Of a stretch of 64,000 nucleotides of DNA, positions 1 to 11,059 are shown piece by piece. Where the stretch lies: assembly GCA_021108215.1 (NCBI GenBank), contig JAIORK010000018.1, positions 78,463 to 142,462 on the forward strand. Direction: 5' to 3'. A model generated the notes under the pieces. The model worked only from the letters and a program-made list of their open reading frames with translations. It was not told the DNA's origin and did no database searches. Within the stretch, counting starts at the first letter, position 1. Every line of letters starts with the position of its first letter. This DNA is from a bacterium. GTDB taxonomy: Bacteria > Oederibacteriota > JAAXVQ01 > JAUVAV01. The position numbers and the translations under genes were made by a program.

Positions 1-2094
<2,094 letters not shown>

Positions 2095-2128
2095 CGTATA
2101 ATTGCAAGATAATTGTGATGTCGTCGGT

Positions 2129-2228
2129 TTTGACCAGGCGTACTTTGTTTTTTTGAAGTGCGTTATGTTTGAGCTTCGCGAAGCGGGCGGGTTACGCAAC
2201 AAGAAAAAACAAAGTACGCCTGGTCAAA
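2129..2228. repeat. 100-bp element with perfect 25-bp terminal inverted repeats
   Basis: Bases 2129-2153 and 2204-2228 are exact reverse complements over 25 bp (outer end TTTGACCAGGCGTACTTTG). The 50-nt interior contains the palindrome GCTTCGCGAAGC near 2173-2184. It lies between gyrB and serS and could act as a bidirectional terminator, since the inner ends of the arms are T/A runs. The arm length and internal palindrome look more like a miniature palindromic or MITE-like element. No target-site duplication is evident. Confidence 0.7.
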
Positions 2229-2285
2229 GCGCACCACACAATGAGTTCTTCAGTATTTATTAAATAGCGATAAAGGATAAAGATA

Positions 2286-3572
2286 ATGTTAGACCGAAAA
2301 TTATTTCGCGAACAACCGGAGATGATACAGCAGATGTTAAAAGACCGCTGTATGGAATTTGATTTAGACGCTTTATTGGCGCGGGATAAGCAATGGCGGG
2401 AAATGACAGCGCAAGTGGAAAAGCACAAGGCCCACCGCAATGAAGTCAGCGATCAAATTGCGCAAAAGAAAAAAAAGCAAGAAGATGCAACGGCTGATAT
2501 TACAGCCATGCGCGCGGTTAGCGAGCAAATCAAAACGCAGACCCAGACGATTACAGATTTGGACGCCCAATTACGCGATGAGTATTTGCGTATTCCCAAC
2601 ATTCCGCATGCCTCGGTACCGCGCGGCGCAGACGAGAAGGCAAATGTAGAAATTCGAAAATGGGGAGAAACGCCGGCACTCTTTGAAACCGCCAAACCGC
2701 ACTGGGAGTTGGGTGAGAGCTTGGGCATGCTCGATACCGCACGTGCTGCAAAAATCACAGGCGCGCGGTTTGTGATTTATCGCAATATTGGCGCACGTTT
2801 GGAACGCGCATTGATCCAGTTTATGCTGGACATGCAGACGGAGCAGGCGGGATATATAGAGATCATTCCGCCCTTACTGGCAAACCGTGACTCCATGACC
2901 GGTGTGGGACAACTCCCGAAATTTGAAAATGATATGTTCAAGACAGATGAAGAAGATTTTTTTTTAATTCCCACAGCAGAAGTTCCGCTGACCAACCTTC
3001 ATCGACAGGAAATTCTTGCGGCAGATCAGTTGCCTATCAAGTATGCTGCATATACACCGTGTTTCCGGCGTGAAGCAGGATCCTATGGAAAAGACACCAA
3101 AGGGATTGTACGCCAGCACCAGTTTAATAAGGTGGAGCTGGTCAAAATCGTACATCCGGAGCAGTCGTATGAAGAGTTGGAAAAATTGGTAGCAGATGCG
3201 GAGGCGATTTTACAAAAACTTAATTTGCATTACCGCGTGGTTGTGCTTTCTACCGGCGACATGTCATTTGCCAGTGCCAAAGGGTATGACCTCGAAGTGT
3301 GGCATGGTGGTGTGAAACGCTATTGGGAAGTTTCCTCCTGCTCAAATTTCGAGGATTTTCAAGCACGGCGGGCAAGTATCCGCTTTAAAGATACGGATGG
3401 TAAAACCAAGTTTTGTCATACCTTAAACGGATCGGGTTTGGCAACCTCACGTTTGTTGCCTGCGATTATGGAAAATTATCAGACACCGGATGGCGGTATC
3501 ACGATTCCAGAGGTACTGTGTCCGTATATGGGCGGGAAGAAGCGGATTACGCCGGAAGGAAATTTGGAATAA
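2286..3572 (+). CDS. serS: seryl-tRNA synthetase
   Basis: Class II aminoacyl-tRNA synthetase that charges tRNA-Ser; 428 aa, a normal length. The N-terminal long coiled-coil arm that grips the class II tRNA variable arm is visible (about residues 25-100, rich in K/E/Q). The catalytic part contains the [10 protein letters not shown] region, motif 2 ([15 protein letters not shown]) and the motif 3 region with [18 protein letters not shown]. The start ATG has AAAGGA about 10 nt upstream. A tRNA-Ser gene follows 55 bases after its stop, and three more serine tRNAs lie within 9 kb. Confidence 0.97.
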   Translation: MLDRKLFREQPEMIQQMLKDRCMEFDLDALLARDKQWREMTAQVEKHKAHRNEVSDQIAQKKKKQEDATADITAMRAVSEQIKTQTQTITDLDAQLRDEYLRIPNIPHASVPRGADEKANVEIRKWGETPALFETAKPHWELGESLGMLDTARAAKITGARFVIYRNIGARLERALIQFMLDMQTEQAGYIEIIPPLLANRDSMTGVGQLPKFENDMFKTDEEDFFLIPTAEVPLTNLHRQEILAADQLPIKYAAYTPCFRREAGSYGKDTKGIVRQHQFNKVELVKIVHPEQSYEELEKLVADAEAILQKLNLHYRVVVLSTGDMSFASAKGYDLEVWHGGVKRYWEVSSCSNFEDFQARRASIRFKDTDGKTKFCHTLNGSGLATSRLLPAIMENYQTPDGGITIPEVLCPYMGGKKRITPEGNLE

Positions 3573-3581
3573 ATATTAGGC

Positions 3582-3610
3582 TTGTTTTTCGGGGTATAAA
3601 ATTATATTAT
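3582..3610 (+). promoter_or_regulatory. promoter of tRNA-Ser(UGA)
   Basis: TTGTTT (3582-3587), 17-bp spacer, TATTAT (3605-3610). The predicted start near 3617 is about 11 nt before the tRNA. This suggests the tRNA has its own promoter rather than depending on serS read-through. Confidence 0.55.
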
Positions 3611-3627
3611 GCTTTTCCTGTGTATCT

Positions 3628-3713
3628 GGAGGGCTAGTATAACTGGTAATGCAGCAGACTTGAAATCTGCCGTCCTTACGGACTTGGGGGTTCGACTCCC
3701 TCGCCCTCCGCCA
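3628..3713 (+). tRNA. tRNA-Ser(UGA)
   Basis: The acceptor stem GGAGGGC pairs with GCCCTCC (3703-3709), followed by discriminator G and an encoded CCA. The anticodon stem GCAGA/TCTGC closes loop CTTGAAA, giving anticodon TGA. The long variable arm (CGTCC..GGAC) is the class II hallmark of tRNA-Ser. It lies 55 bp downstream of serS. Confidence 0.93.
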
Positions 3714-3865
3714 TAATTTTTTCGCAAAGCGAAAAAATTGGAGCAGCCGAAAGCAGACCAGCGGAACAGTAATAAAGGCGGCGATTTACGGTTCAGCTGA
3801 TCAATTGTTCATGGTTTTATATACTGTTATGTAAGTGAATTAACATCAGAAAGCAGAGCAGCAGA
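3714..3865 (+). repeat. tRNA-Ser downstream spacer repeat, copy 1
   Basis: This block begins with the hairpin TTTTTTCGCAAAGCGAAAAAA and continues through a segment with GGAGCAGCCGAAAGCAGACC and CTGATCAATTGTTCATG to the upstream flank of the next tRNA. Nearly the same sequence follows tRNA-Ser(GCU) at 3978 and tRNA-Ser(GGA) at 12124. The first hairpin could end transcription. Conservation over about 150 nt suggests duplication of a tRNA-plus-spacer unit. Confidence 0.75.
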
Positions 3866-3885
3866 GCTGTTTTGCTGCGCAAAAC

Positions 3886-3977
<92 letters not shown>

Positions 3978-4077
3978 TAATTTTTTCGCAAAGCGAAAAA
4001 ATTGGAGCAGCCGAAAGCAGACCAGCGGAACAGTAATAAAGGCGGCGATCTACTGTTCTGCTGATCAATTGTTCATG
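3978..4077 (+). repeat. tRNA-Ser downstream spacer repeat, copy 2
   Basis: Same block as at 3714, identical through the first 70 or so bases and with scattered changes after that. It ends at the common CTGATCAATTGTTCATG segment and then diverges into a terminator. It lacks the distal half shared by copies 1 and 3. Confidence 0.75.
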
Positions 4078-4081
4078 ATTT

Positions 4082-4114
4082 AAAAAGCTCACCGTAAAGG
4101 TGGGCTTTTTCTTT
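4082..4114 (+). terminator. Rho-independent terminator after serine tRNA genes
   Basis: AAAAAGCTCACC (4082-4093), loop GTAAA, GGTGGGCTTTTT (4099-4110). This is a 12-bp stem with one G-U pair, followed by further T-rich sequence. It closes the tRNA-Ser(UGA)/(GCU) transcription unit. The stretch from here to 4302 shows no gene; it holds only the leader of the phosphoesterase gene. Confidence 0.8.
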
Positions 4115-4302
4115 ATCGTGCCGGCGTGAATGAAAAAACGGGGAGACGAGACGTGATTGTTGTGGGTGCGGAAGGTATCTGGCAGAACAGTTGCGACTTT
4201 ACGCCAACGACAGTATCGTTTGCTTTTCACCGATAATAATTTAGGTATACGAAAAAACCAATTTAAATTAAGTGTTTTCCGATATAATGAAATGAGGAAA
4301 AA

Positions 4303-4785
4303 ATGAAACGTTTAGGTGTTTTATCAGACACACATATACCGGTTCGGTCACCTATCCTGCCGCCCAAATTATTTTCACTTTTCAAGGGCGTGGATTATAT
4401 ACTGCATGCCGGTGACGTAGAAGTCCAGAAAGTACTGGATGAACTCGAAGGCATCGCGCCGGTCTTGGCAGTTGCCGGAAATATGGACAGCGCGTTGAAC
4501 AGCCTGCCACTGAAACGGCAGATGGAGATAGACGGTATCCGGATTGGTTTAATCCACGGTTATGGAGGCCCGAGGAATCAGATCCGCGAACGTATTCGGA
4601 AACAATTTAATAAACCAGATGTGATTATTTATGGACATACTCATCTGCCTTTTTGGGGCGAAGAAGCCGGTATTTGGTATATGAATCCCGGAAGTCCGAC
4701 GGATTCACTTTTTGCACCCTATCCCTCTGTGGGTATTTTGGAAATAGAGTACGGAAAAATAAACGGGGAGATCATTTCGCTGTGA
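4303..4785 (+). CDS. YfcE/MJ0936-type metallophosphoesterase
   Basis: Small calcineurin-like phosphodiesterase of 160 aa, normal for this family; the natural substrate is unknown. Metal-ligand motifs are visible: LSDTHIP near the start, HAGDVE about residue 36, GNMD about residue 59, HGYGG about residue 85, and GHTH with MNPGSPTD near the C-terminus. A GAGGAAAAA ribosome site precedes the ATG. The last bases overlap the GTG start of the histidine kinase (GTGA), so translation is probably coupled. The pairing with a sensor kinase is positional only and does not define a substrate. Confidence 0.88.
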   Translation: MKRLGVLSDTHIPVRSPILPPKLFSLFKGVDYILHAGDVEVQKVLDELEGIAPVLAVAGNMDSALNSLPLKRQMEIDGIRIGLIHGYGGPRNQIRERIRKQFNKPDVIIYGHTHLPFWGEEAGIWYMNPGSPTDSLFAPYPSVGILEIEYGKINGEIISL

Positions 4786-6656
4786 AAAACAAGCAGGAAA
4801 CGGATAAATTATTTTCCGAGCGACGGCAGGCAAAGGAAACTGATTTTCCAGAGTTTACCGAAAAGATTAAGACGGGATTACACCTTAAATTTACCATTGC
4901 CATCACGTTAGTGATTGTCGGTATTATTTCGGTGTTTTTTCTTTTTTTTCACCAAATCGCTGTTTTATCTGTGCAGTCGGAATCGGATCACTGGGGATTT
5001 GATCTGGCCAAGTCGCTTGCCCGGCAGCTGGAACAGGGGGTAAAGCCGGGGGCGCCGGCAATGGGATTATTGGGACAGGCTTTGTTGGGGCTTGAGGCGG
5101 TCGCTTATGTACAGGTGATTTATTCCGACGGCATCGCGAAAATGCATCTGGTCAAGCATGCTGAGCAAGAAGTCACGAACCTTTCAGCAGACGAGAGATT
5201 GCTGCAGACACCGCTTAAGGTTATTTATTCACAGGAGGCGGGTAAAAATATTCTGGAGTACAGGGTTCCCGCCAAAGTTAAGGGCACAGCGGACACTCTG
5301 ACACAGCAGGAGGTGGCGCATCCTATTGTGCGGGTGGGTATTTTGAAGCAATCCCGGCACGAGACAAAGCAGCTGCGCAGTTTTACGATTGCCGGGCTTG
5401 TTGCTTTGTTTGTTATTTTGGGTGTGGGGATTGCCTGGCTTTTTTCACGTATTATTATTAAGCCCATCCAACGCTTGGCACGGGCCATGAAGTTGGTGGC
5501 GGATGAAACGTTTGAATTTGATGAAAATGGTTTGTCCCTGGGGAAACGTTTCCGGCGTGTCAATGATTTTGAACTGAACATTCATACACAGGATGAAATT
5601 GAGCAGCTTGCGGATGAATTTATGGTCATGCTGAAAAAACTCGAAAAATCCTATCAGCAATTGGAGGAGATTATCAAGGATAAGCATGTGATTGTTCAAG
5701 AAAAATCCAAACTGGCCGAAAATTTGAAAAAAATGAATTTCAAAAACGAAATTATCATCAAGGAACGAACGCGGGAAGTGGTGGAGAAAAATCTTCGGCT
5801 GTATGAAATTTTCGAGGAACTCCAGTTTCAAAAAGAAGAGCTGATCAGTATGAACGCCCAACTGGAAAGAATATCCAGAATGAAATCCGAATTTTTAGCA
5901 AATATGTCGCATGAGTTACGCACACCGATGAATTCCATTCTCGGGTTCACGGAGGTTTTGCGGGAAAAGATGTTCGGCGAGTTAAACGAGAAGCAGGAAA
6001 AATATTTATATAACATTCACACCTCGGGACGGCATTTATTGCAGCTGATTAACAATATTTTAGATATTTCAAAGGTAGAAGCCGGGAAAATGAAGTTGGT
6101 TATCGAACCTTATTCCATCAATCGGGTGATCGAAGAAGTTCAAAACACAATCCGAACATTGGCGTATAAAAAAAATATTCATCTGCATGCACAGCTGGCA
6201 CCGGATGTTGTTATGCACGGTGACGCCTCGAAGTTCAAACAAATTTTATATAATCTATTGTCCAACGCGATTAAATTTACCGAAGAAAAAGGCGAAGTGG
6301 TTATTGGCACCAAAGAAATTAAACCGAACACCTATTTTGAAGGCGGGCCGGGGGCGGAGTCTTTCAAGGTGGCGGTTGAGTCGGTTTACCTTACGGTTCG
6401 TGACAACGGCATCGGGATTAAGCAGGAGGACCAAGAACGAATTTTTATTGAGTTCGAACAAGCCGATCAGACGCCTAAACGCAGATATGAAGGCACGGGC
6501 CTGGGATTGGCGCTTACGCGCAAACTGATCGGATTGCACAAAGGCGCTATTTGGTTGCAAAGCACGGTGGACCAGGGAACCACTTTGTCGGTGGTTTTAC
6601 CGGTAAAAACCAAGCCGGAAGAAAATGAAAATTCCGAGGAGATAAATAAAGGATGA
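4782..6656 (+). CDS. membrane sensor histidine kinase (HAMP, coiled coil, HisKA, HATPase)
   Basis: Sensor kinase of 624 aa from the GTG at 4782, chosen because it overlaps the upstream stop as GTGA and has GGGGAG 9 nt before. An in-frame start farther upstream would run inside the phosphoesterase gene. Domains: TM1 about residues 37-60, an extracytoplasmic sensor region of about 140 aa, TM2 about 200-222, HAMP, a long coiled coil, then HisKA with MSHELRTPMNS (His377), N box NLLSNAIKFTE, G1 box VRDNGIGI and G2 box GTGLGLAL. It probably phosphorylates the single-domain receiver encoded next, whose gene overlaps it by 4 nt. The signal sensed cannot be told from the sequence. Confidence 0.93.
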   Translation: MKNKQETDKLFSERRQAKETDFPEFTEKIKTGLHLKFTIAITLVIVGIISVFFLFFHQIAVLSVQSESDHWGFDLAKSLARQLEQGVKPGAPAMGLLGQALLGLEAVAYVQVIYSDGIAKMHLVKHAEQEVTNLSADERLLQTPLKVIYSQEAGKNILEYRVPAKVKGTADTLTQQEVAHPIVRVGILKQSRHETKQLRSFTIAGLVALFVILGVGIAWLFSRIIIKPIQRLARAMKLVADETFEFDENGLSLGKRFRRVNDFELNIHTQDEIEQLADEFMVMLKKLEKSYQQLEEIIKDKHVIVQEKSKLAENLKKMNFKNEIIIKERTREVVEKNLRLYEIFEELQFQKEELISMNAQLERISRMKSEFLANMSHELRTPMNSILGFTEVLREKMFGELNEKQEKYLYNIHTSGRHLLQLINNILDISKVEAGKMKLVIEPYSINRVIEEVQNTIRTLAYKKNIHLHAQLAPDVVMHGDASKFKQILYNLLSNAIKFTEEKGEVVIGTKEIKPNTYFEGGPGAESFKVAVESVYLTVRDNGIGIKQEDQERIFIEFEQADQTPKRRYEGTGLGLALTRKLIGLHKGAIWLQSTVDQGTTLSVVLPVKTKPEENENSEEINKG

Positions 6657-7060
6657 TAAACACAGCTGTGGTCCTGATTGTTGAAGATAATTCGTTGAAC
6701 ATGGAGTTGTTTTGTGATGTGCTCGTAGCGGATGGGTTTTGTGTTCTCAAGGCGGAGGATGCCGGGGAATGTTACAAAGTGCTTCAGACCCATATGCCGG
6801 ATATCATTCTCATGGATTTGCAATTACCGGGCAAGGACGGCTATACTCTGATTAGGGAGCTCCTTGAGAATATCGCGTACAAAGCCATTCCGATTGTCGC
6901 GCTTACCGCTTATGCGATGCCGGAGGACCAGGAAAAAATTTTGGCAACCGGCTGCCAGGGGATTATTACTAAGCCCATCAATGTCCGCGACTTCCCAAAA
7001 CAAATTAAGCAGGCAATTCGCCGGGATGGTGCTGAGAAGAAGGATGCAAAGAGTGCATAA
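6653..7060 (+). CDS. single-domain response regulator (CheY/DivK-like)
   Basis: Receiver-only protein of 135 aa. Key residues: acidic pair E11-D12, phosphoacceptor D55 in ILMDLQLPG, T85 in ALTAY, and K107 in ITKPIN. There is no output domain, so it should act by protein contact or in a phosphorelay. The start overlaps the kinase stop as ATGA, which makes the kinase its likely partner. Its 3' end overlaps the convergent cyclo-ligase gene by 56 nt. Confidence 0.92.
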   Translation: MINTAVVLIVEDNSLNMELFCDVLVADGFCVLKAEDAGECYKVLQTHMPDIILMDLQLPGKDGYTLIRELLENIAYKAIPIVALTAYAMPEDQEKILATGCQGIITKPINVRDFPKQIKQAIRRDGAEKKDAKSA

Positions 7061-7604
7061 TCCGTTTTTCTGTAACAAGCATATCCACGGGGATATCATA
7101 CGGCGCGGAAGGTAGCTGTGAAACAAGTTGGATATCAAAGGCGATGCCACAGCGATGCGCAAGACAGTCGGGAAGATAACGGTCATAAAATCCTTTGCCC
7201 ATACCGATTCGGTTGCCATGGGTATCAAAGGCGACACCGGGAATCAGTAGTAGATCCTGCCGGCCAAAGCGGACTTTGGACGCAGGAACACGCGGTTGTA
7301 AAATACCCAGTGGTCCGGGTGCTAATTGATCAAGAGAATCAAGCTGTTGAAAATGCATTTGCCGACGGTCCGGGGAAACGACCGGCACGGCCACCTGTTT
7401 TCCAACTTGCCAGGCCTGCTCAAGGATAAGCTGTGTGGGGACTTCCTCCGGCATGGCCAGATAGCATCCAACCCGGATAGACGTTTTCCAGCGCTTGTCA
7501 GACAGGAGTTTTTCCAAAATCAATTCAGCAGCGTGTGCCCGAAACGCAGAGGATAAGGCACGGCGTTTTATCAGCGCAGGTCGGCGCAACCGGGATTTAT
7601 CCAT
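7005..7604 (-). CDS. 5-formyltetrahydrofolate cyclo-ligase
   Basis: Converts 5-formyl-THF to 5,10-methenyl-THF with ATP, returning stored folate to the one-carbon pool. Length is 199 aa, typical. The diagnostic nucleotide/substrate motif GNRIGMGKGFYDRYL lies about residues 130-145, with RR..R basic residues in the N-terminal region and LLIPGVAFD before the motif. It follows fixX on the same strand after about 50 nt and may be cotranscribed. It converges on the response regulator gene with overlapping 3' ends. Alternative names for the family are ygfA, fau and MTHFS. Confidence 0.92.
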   Translation of the reverse strand: MDKSRLRRPALIKRRALSSAFRAHAAELILEKLLSDKRWKTSIRVGCYLAMPEEVPTQLILEQAWQVGKQVAVPVVSPDRRQMHFQQLDSLDQLAPGPLGILQPRVPASKVRFGRQDLLLIPGVAFDTHGNRIGMGKGFYDRYLPDCLAHRCGIAFDIQLVSQLPSAPYDIPVDMLVTEKRIMHSLHPSSQHHPGELPA

Positions 7605-7654
7605 GTGTCATCCAGTCGAGAAGGTAGGTGCGGTGGGCAACAAGAAAATTACGA

Positions 7655-7933
7655 TCACCCAAAACGGTACTTGACCCCAAAACCACCACGCGGGTATTTC
7701 CAATCAACATTGTCATGAGGACAGATGATTCGGCATGTCCCGCATTCCAGGCATCCCTCAAAAGCAACCATGACCTCGTTTTTTTCATGCTCTAATTCCC
7801 AACAGGCGGCAGGACAACCATTGATACAGGGTTTGTCCCGGCATTTTTCACAGACAGCCTGATCCTTGATCGAAAGATGCGATTCTGTATCCGCGTTGAA
7901 GGTGACCAGAAAGAGTTTATCTTCGAGTTTCAT
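7655..7933 (-). CDS. fixX: FixX-type ferredoxin
   Basis: Ferredoxin-like electron carrier of 92 aa. The start ATG at 7933 overlaps the fixC stop as ATGA; a longer frame upstream lies inside fixC and is not favoured. Cysteine motifs: CEKCRDKPCINGCP in the first half and CLECGTCRIICP in the second, in the pattern of FixX and the C-terminus of ETF-ubiquinone oxidoreductases. It should pass electrons to or from FixC. No electron-transferring flavoprotein genes (fixA, fixB) are in the window. Confidence 0.9.
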   Translation of the reverse strand: MKLEDKLFLVTFNADTESHLSIKDQAVCEKCRDKPCINGCPAACWELEHEKNEVMVAFEGCLECGTCRIICPHDNVDWKYPRGGFGVKYRFG

Positions 7934-9228
7934 TTGAGTGTGAGTCCTCCTTTGATGGCATCCAGAGCAGCTTTGATAATCCCCCGTCTTTTTTTCACCA
8001 TCGTAAGAATGCGTTTTTGCATTTCCCACTTGGTTTCGCCGTTGACCGTGAAAAATGCCGCTCCGGCATCATTGATAAGGTCGGGATAAACATCGAAGAA
8101 GTGGGGGTTGCTTTCCAGATAATGGGAGAGTCCTTTATATTTTTTTAAATCCTGCATAACAAAACTGGCATCAAGTGACTTGCGGTAATCCGCCAGAGTT
8201 GTCTCGGAAAAGTCATTTTTTTCCTTAGCCTGGATAATGGTTTGGGCGGCCAGCATGCCTGATTTGATTGCCAGGTTGGAGCCTTCACGATGGATGCTGT
8301 CTACCAGCATGGCGGCATCTCCAACGGCAACCCACCCATTGCCATGGACTTTGGGGACGGCATGATAACCGCCTTCAGGAATGAGATGGGCCAAATATTC
8401 TTCGGTTTTACCCCCGGCAATGAGCGGCTTGATGCTGGGGTGGTTTTTGACCCCCTCTAAAATATCGTTTGGTGTCACACGCATCTTTGCCAGATCGGAA
8501 GTCAGAACACCCACCCCCAAAGAGATGCTGTCCTGATTGGAATAGAGAAACCCCAGACCCACCCCGCCTTGGGTGATGGAACCGAAAAGTTCGATGGAGA
8601 CACCTTGGCCGGGTTCGACATTGAAGCGATCTTCTATTTTTTCAGCAGGCAGGGAAATAATTTCTTTGACCGCGGTTGCGACCTGGTTGGGTTTAATTTC
8701 AGCGTGCACACCCAGGTCGCGCAGCAAAAGCGAGTTTACACCGTCAGCGATGACCACGACATCACCGCGAAGATCACCATCCTCAAGGTTTGTGTGTACC
8801 CCCACGACCTTGCCGTTTTCCTGGAGAAGTGATTCCACGGTTGCCTCGGTTAGCATCATCACGCCGGCTTCTTCCGCCTTTTCTGCCAACCAGCGATCGA
8901 ATTTTGCCCGGCAGACGGACCAACAGTTGGGCTTATCACCGGCAAAGGTCTGGCTTCTTACGCCGCCGCCGGTATGTCCCTGCGATCCAAGCATCCAGAA
9001 ACGCTGCTCAATAATTGTGCGTTCTAAAGGTGCGTTTTTCCAAAAATCAGGAATTAATTCTTCCAGGGGGTGACGGTAGAAAATTCCGCCCATAACATTT
9101 TTAGATCCGGCAAACGCGCCGCGCTCTAAAAGAGCTACTTCGAGACCAGCCTTGGCCATCGCCATTGCAGCGGCCAGCCCGGAAGGACCGGCGCCTACAA
9201 CGATTGCATCAAATTTATCTTCAGCCAT
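7930..9228 (-). CDS. fixC: FixC-like flavoprotein (ETF-quinone oxidoreductase family)
   Basis: FAD-dependent oxidoreductase of 432 aa. The N-terminal dinucleotide-binding motif VVGAGPSGLAAAMAMAKAG and ERG are clear, with a second FAD region GDAAMLVDSIHREGSN about residue 290. The start ATG at 9228 has ACCTCC complement (GGAGG) 4-9 nt upstream; a longer frame to 9273 lacks this. In FixABCX complexes this protein takes electrons from ETF during bifurcation or passes them to quinone. Here it is paired with fixX only, so the partner ETF must be encoded elsewhere or another donor is used. Confidence 0.9.
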   Translation of the reverse strand: MAEDKFDAIVVGAGPSGLAAAMAMAKAGLEVALLERGAFAGSKNVMGGIFYRHPLEELIPDFWKNAPLERTIIEQRFWMLGSQGHTGGGVRSQTFAGDKPNCWSVCRAKFDRWLAEKAEEAGVMMLTEATVESLLQENGKVVGVHTNLEDGDLRGDVVVIADGVNSLLLRDLGVHAEIKPNQVATAVKEIISLPAEKIEDRFNVEPGQGVSIELFGSITQGGVGLGFLYSNQDSISLGVGVLTSDLAKMRVTPNDILEGVKNHPSIKPLIAGGKTEEYLAHLIPEGGYHAVPKVHGNGWVAVGDAAMLVDSIHREGSNLAIKSGMLAAQTIIQAKEKNDFSETTLADYRKSLDASFVMQDLKKYKGLSHYLESNPHFFDVYPDLINDAGAAFFTVNGETKWEMQKRILTMVKKRRGIIKAALDAIKGGLTLK

Positions 9229-9377
9229 AAATACCTCCGTGGTTGTTGGGTGGGATCGGTTTAACCATCTCACATGAAAGTGCAGGAAAGAGAAGCTGTA
9301 TCGAGGAAACTGATTTGTATCGTCGTTTGCTAGTGTAAAAACATTCCCGACATAAGGCCTGCGAATTCACGGCTATT

Positions 9378-9406
9378 ATAGTAAGCAAAGGAGGTCATAA
9401 CGTCAA
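9378..9406 (-). promoter_or_regulatory. promoter of fixC-fixX-cyclo-ligase unit
   Basis: On the minus strand TTGACG (complement of 9401-9406), 17 bp, TACTAT (complement of 9378-9383). The predicted start is near 9371, about 140 nt before fixC. Confidence 0.55.
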
Positions 9407-9455
9407 GAAAGAAGCCTAAAAAATGAGGGTGCCGCCAAGCAGGTGGTTGACAGCA

Positions 9456-9773
9456 TCAAGGTTTGGGTGACATGAAGCTGGAAACCAGTAACGGCTTCTT
9501 GGTGTTGTTTTGAATGGAATGGATTGTTTCCCGCGGGACAAATACAACCTGGTGCGGTTTTACTTCCACCGTTTCAACACCGACAGAGATGACGGCATCG
9601 CCTTCAATAACAGTAAGATATTCATTTGAAAAAGGATGGGTATGGTCGGTCATGGTCTGTCCCGGTTTAAAGCTATAAAGAAAAAGCGCCGCGTTATCTG
9701 AGCTCATGACCACAGAGCGTCCGAAACGGTCTTTTTGAAAGTTGATATGGTTTTTTAATTTTTCAATACGCAT
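9456..9773 (-). CDS. small cupin-domain protein
   Basis: Single-domain cupin of 105 aa. The first metal-binding motif is visible as DHTHPFSNEYLTVIEGD (His, His, Glu) and the second region as PHQVVFVPRETIHSIQN. Cupins of this size are often metal-dependent dioxygenases, isomerases or sensors; nothing here fixes which. A good AGGAGGT site precedes the ATG. The membrane protein gene upstream ends 19 nt away, so the two may share a transcript. Confidence 0.82.
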   Translation of the reverse strand: MRIEKLKNHINFQKDRFGRSVVMSSDNAALFLYSFKPGQTMTDHTHPFSNEYLTVIEGDAVISVGVETVEVKPHQVVFVPRETIHSIQNNTKKPLLVSSFMSPKP

Positions 9774-9792
9774 TGTAAAACCTCCTGGAAAA

Positions 9793-10569
9793 CTAGGTCG
9801 CCGCGTTTCGTTTTAAAAGATAAGAGATCGGCACAAAAATAAGGTTGGCCAGAGCAACAATCTCTATGGTTTGCAGCAGTGTTGCCAATAAGGGATAGGC
9901 AGATAAAATTAACACGCTATAAAATAAAAACAGAAAAATAATATTCACGATAAGCAGCTGGACCAATTGCAGTGATGGATTGGAAAGCAGCGCCATTGCG
10001 AAAAGCCAAAAAATCGTGAACACAAAGACGGCCAAAAGCAGTCCCTGGGCAAACAAGGTGGTTTTCCAGTTTTCTGAAGAGTGATAAAGCATATCAAAAA
10101 GCGCATCCTTGGTTTTTGCCAGAGCAAAAAGATTGAGTCCGGAGTCCCCCCGGCGCCAACCGATGAAATGGAGGGGTTCATTAAAAACATACTCTTTATA
10201 CTTATCCGCGGTTTTCGGTAAACCGTGGGACAGAATTTCTACCGCGCCGGTTTCGTCATAAAAAAGAGCAGTGTCCAGTACCGGAGGATGATTGGTTTGG
10301 AACATGTTTTTGGTGGATTTTTCATCCGCCGCTGAGACGATTGGACCCTGCAAATAAAGATATTTGTTTATATTCATGATTTGGAGGTCATCCAGATTCC
10401 GTGCTTTGCCCGGTCCTTTTTCCACAACAATACAGGCATTAATATAACGGCTGGGTTGTGATAGTGTTTTCATAAGTTTAAATGATAGGGCGATAAGAAT
10501 TATTGCCAGAATGGTCATTAAAATTCGTACAATAATAGGAAAGGGTTTTATGCTTGCGTTTGCGCTCAT
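9793..10569 (-). CDS. membrane protein of unknown function
   Basis: 258 aa, not assigned to a family. The sequence shows one N-terminal membrane helix (about residues 12-32), an extracytoplasmic region of about 140 aa containing NMFQTNHPPVLDTALFYDE, and three closely spaced C-terminal helices (about residues 170-250). The topology resembles small sensor or signal-input modules, but there is no kinase or output domain. It sits directly upstream of the cupin gene on the same strand. Confidence 0.6.
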   Translation of the reverse strand: MSANASIKPFPIIVRILMTILAIILIALSFKLMKTLSQPSRYINACIVVEKGPGKARNLDDLQIMNINKYLYLQGPIVSAADEKSTKNMFQTNHPPVLDTALFYDETGAVEILSHGLPKTADKYKEYVFNEPLHFIGWRRGDSGLNLFALAKTKDALFDMLYHSSENWKTTLFAQGLLLAVFVFTIFWLFAMALLSNPSLQLVQLLIVNIIFLFLFYSVLILSAYPLLATLLQTIEIVALANLIFVPISYLLKRNAAT

Positions 10570-10914
10570 AGGATTCCTGCCTGTTATTAGAATGAAAACA
10601 GCCCATTATAGCGAGGATAAGCGTATACAGCAAGCCATTTATCGTGATACACGAACACGATGGGAGGCATAGCGTCCCAGAATGATTACCCTTTAGGACG
10701 GAGCGCCAGGTATGGATATGAAAGGTTGGATTATATAGCATGCATATTAAGCCCCGACCAGTAAAGATATTGAAAACTTGGGACGCTGGCGCAGCCCGTT
10801 GATGAAGCGAGTGGATATCGTTGAGTAAAAACGGAGCACTGAATTGATATTTTTATTATAGGCATGGACGAGAGGTACTATTGGATGGGCAAGGCAAAAA
10901 AACAATATTTTTTC
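10570..10914. other. gene-free stretch with dispersed-repeat fragments
   Basis: No coding region is supported. The stretch near 10640-10665 has ATCGTG..ACACGAACACGAT sequence seen in other intergenic regions. Bases 10769-10800 (TTGAAAACTTGGGACGCT..CGCAGCCC) match 18921-18953 on the same strand and 46603-46634 on the opposite strand. Confidence 0.55.
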
Positions 10915-10943
10915 TTGTGTGAAAAAGCCTGGTTGCGTATAAT
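10915..10943 (+). promoter_or_regulatory. promoter of tRNA-Arg(ACG)
   Basis: TTGTGT (10915-10920), exact 17-bp spacer, TATAAT (10938-10943). The predicted start near 10950 is 16 nt before the tRNA. tadA has no comparable promoter in the short gap after the tRNA, so it may be transcribed from here. Confidence 0.7.
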
Positions 10944-10965
10944 TCTAAATCTCTTAACGGATTAT

Positions 10966-11042
10966 GCGCCCATAGCTCAATTGGATAGAGCGTTTGACTA
11001 CGGATCAGAAGGCTAGGGGTTCGACTCCTCTTGGGCGCACCA
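10966..11042 (+). tRNA. tRNA-Arg(ACG)
   Basis: The acceptor GCGCCCA pairs with TGGGCGC (11032-11038), then A and an encoded CCA; length is 77 nt. Loop CTACGGA within stem TTTGA/TCAGA gives anticodon ACG. This is the one bacterial tRNA whose A34 is normally deaminated to inosine by TadA, and tadA begins 64 nt downstream. Confidence 0.93.
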
Positions 11043-11059
11043 TTTTTTAAAATATGTAG

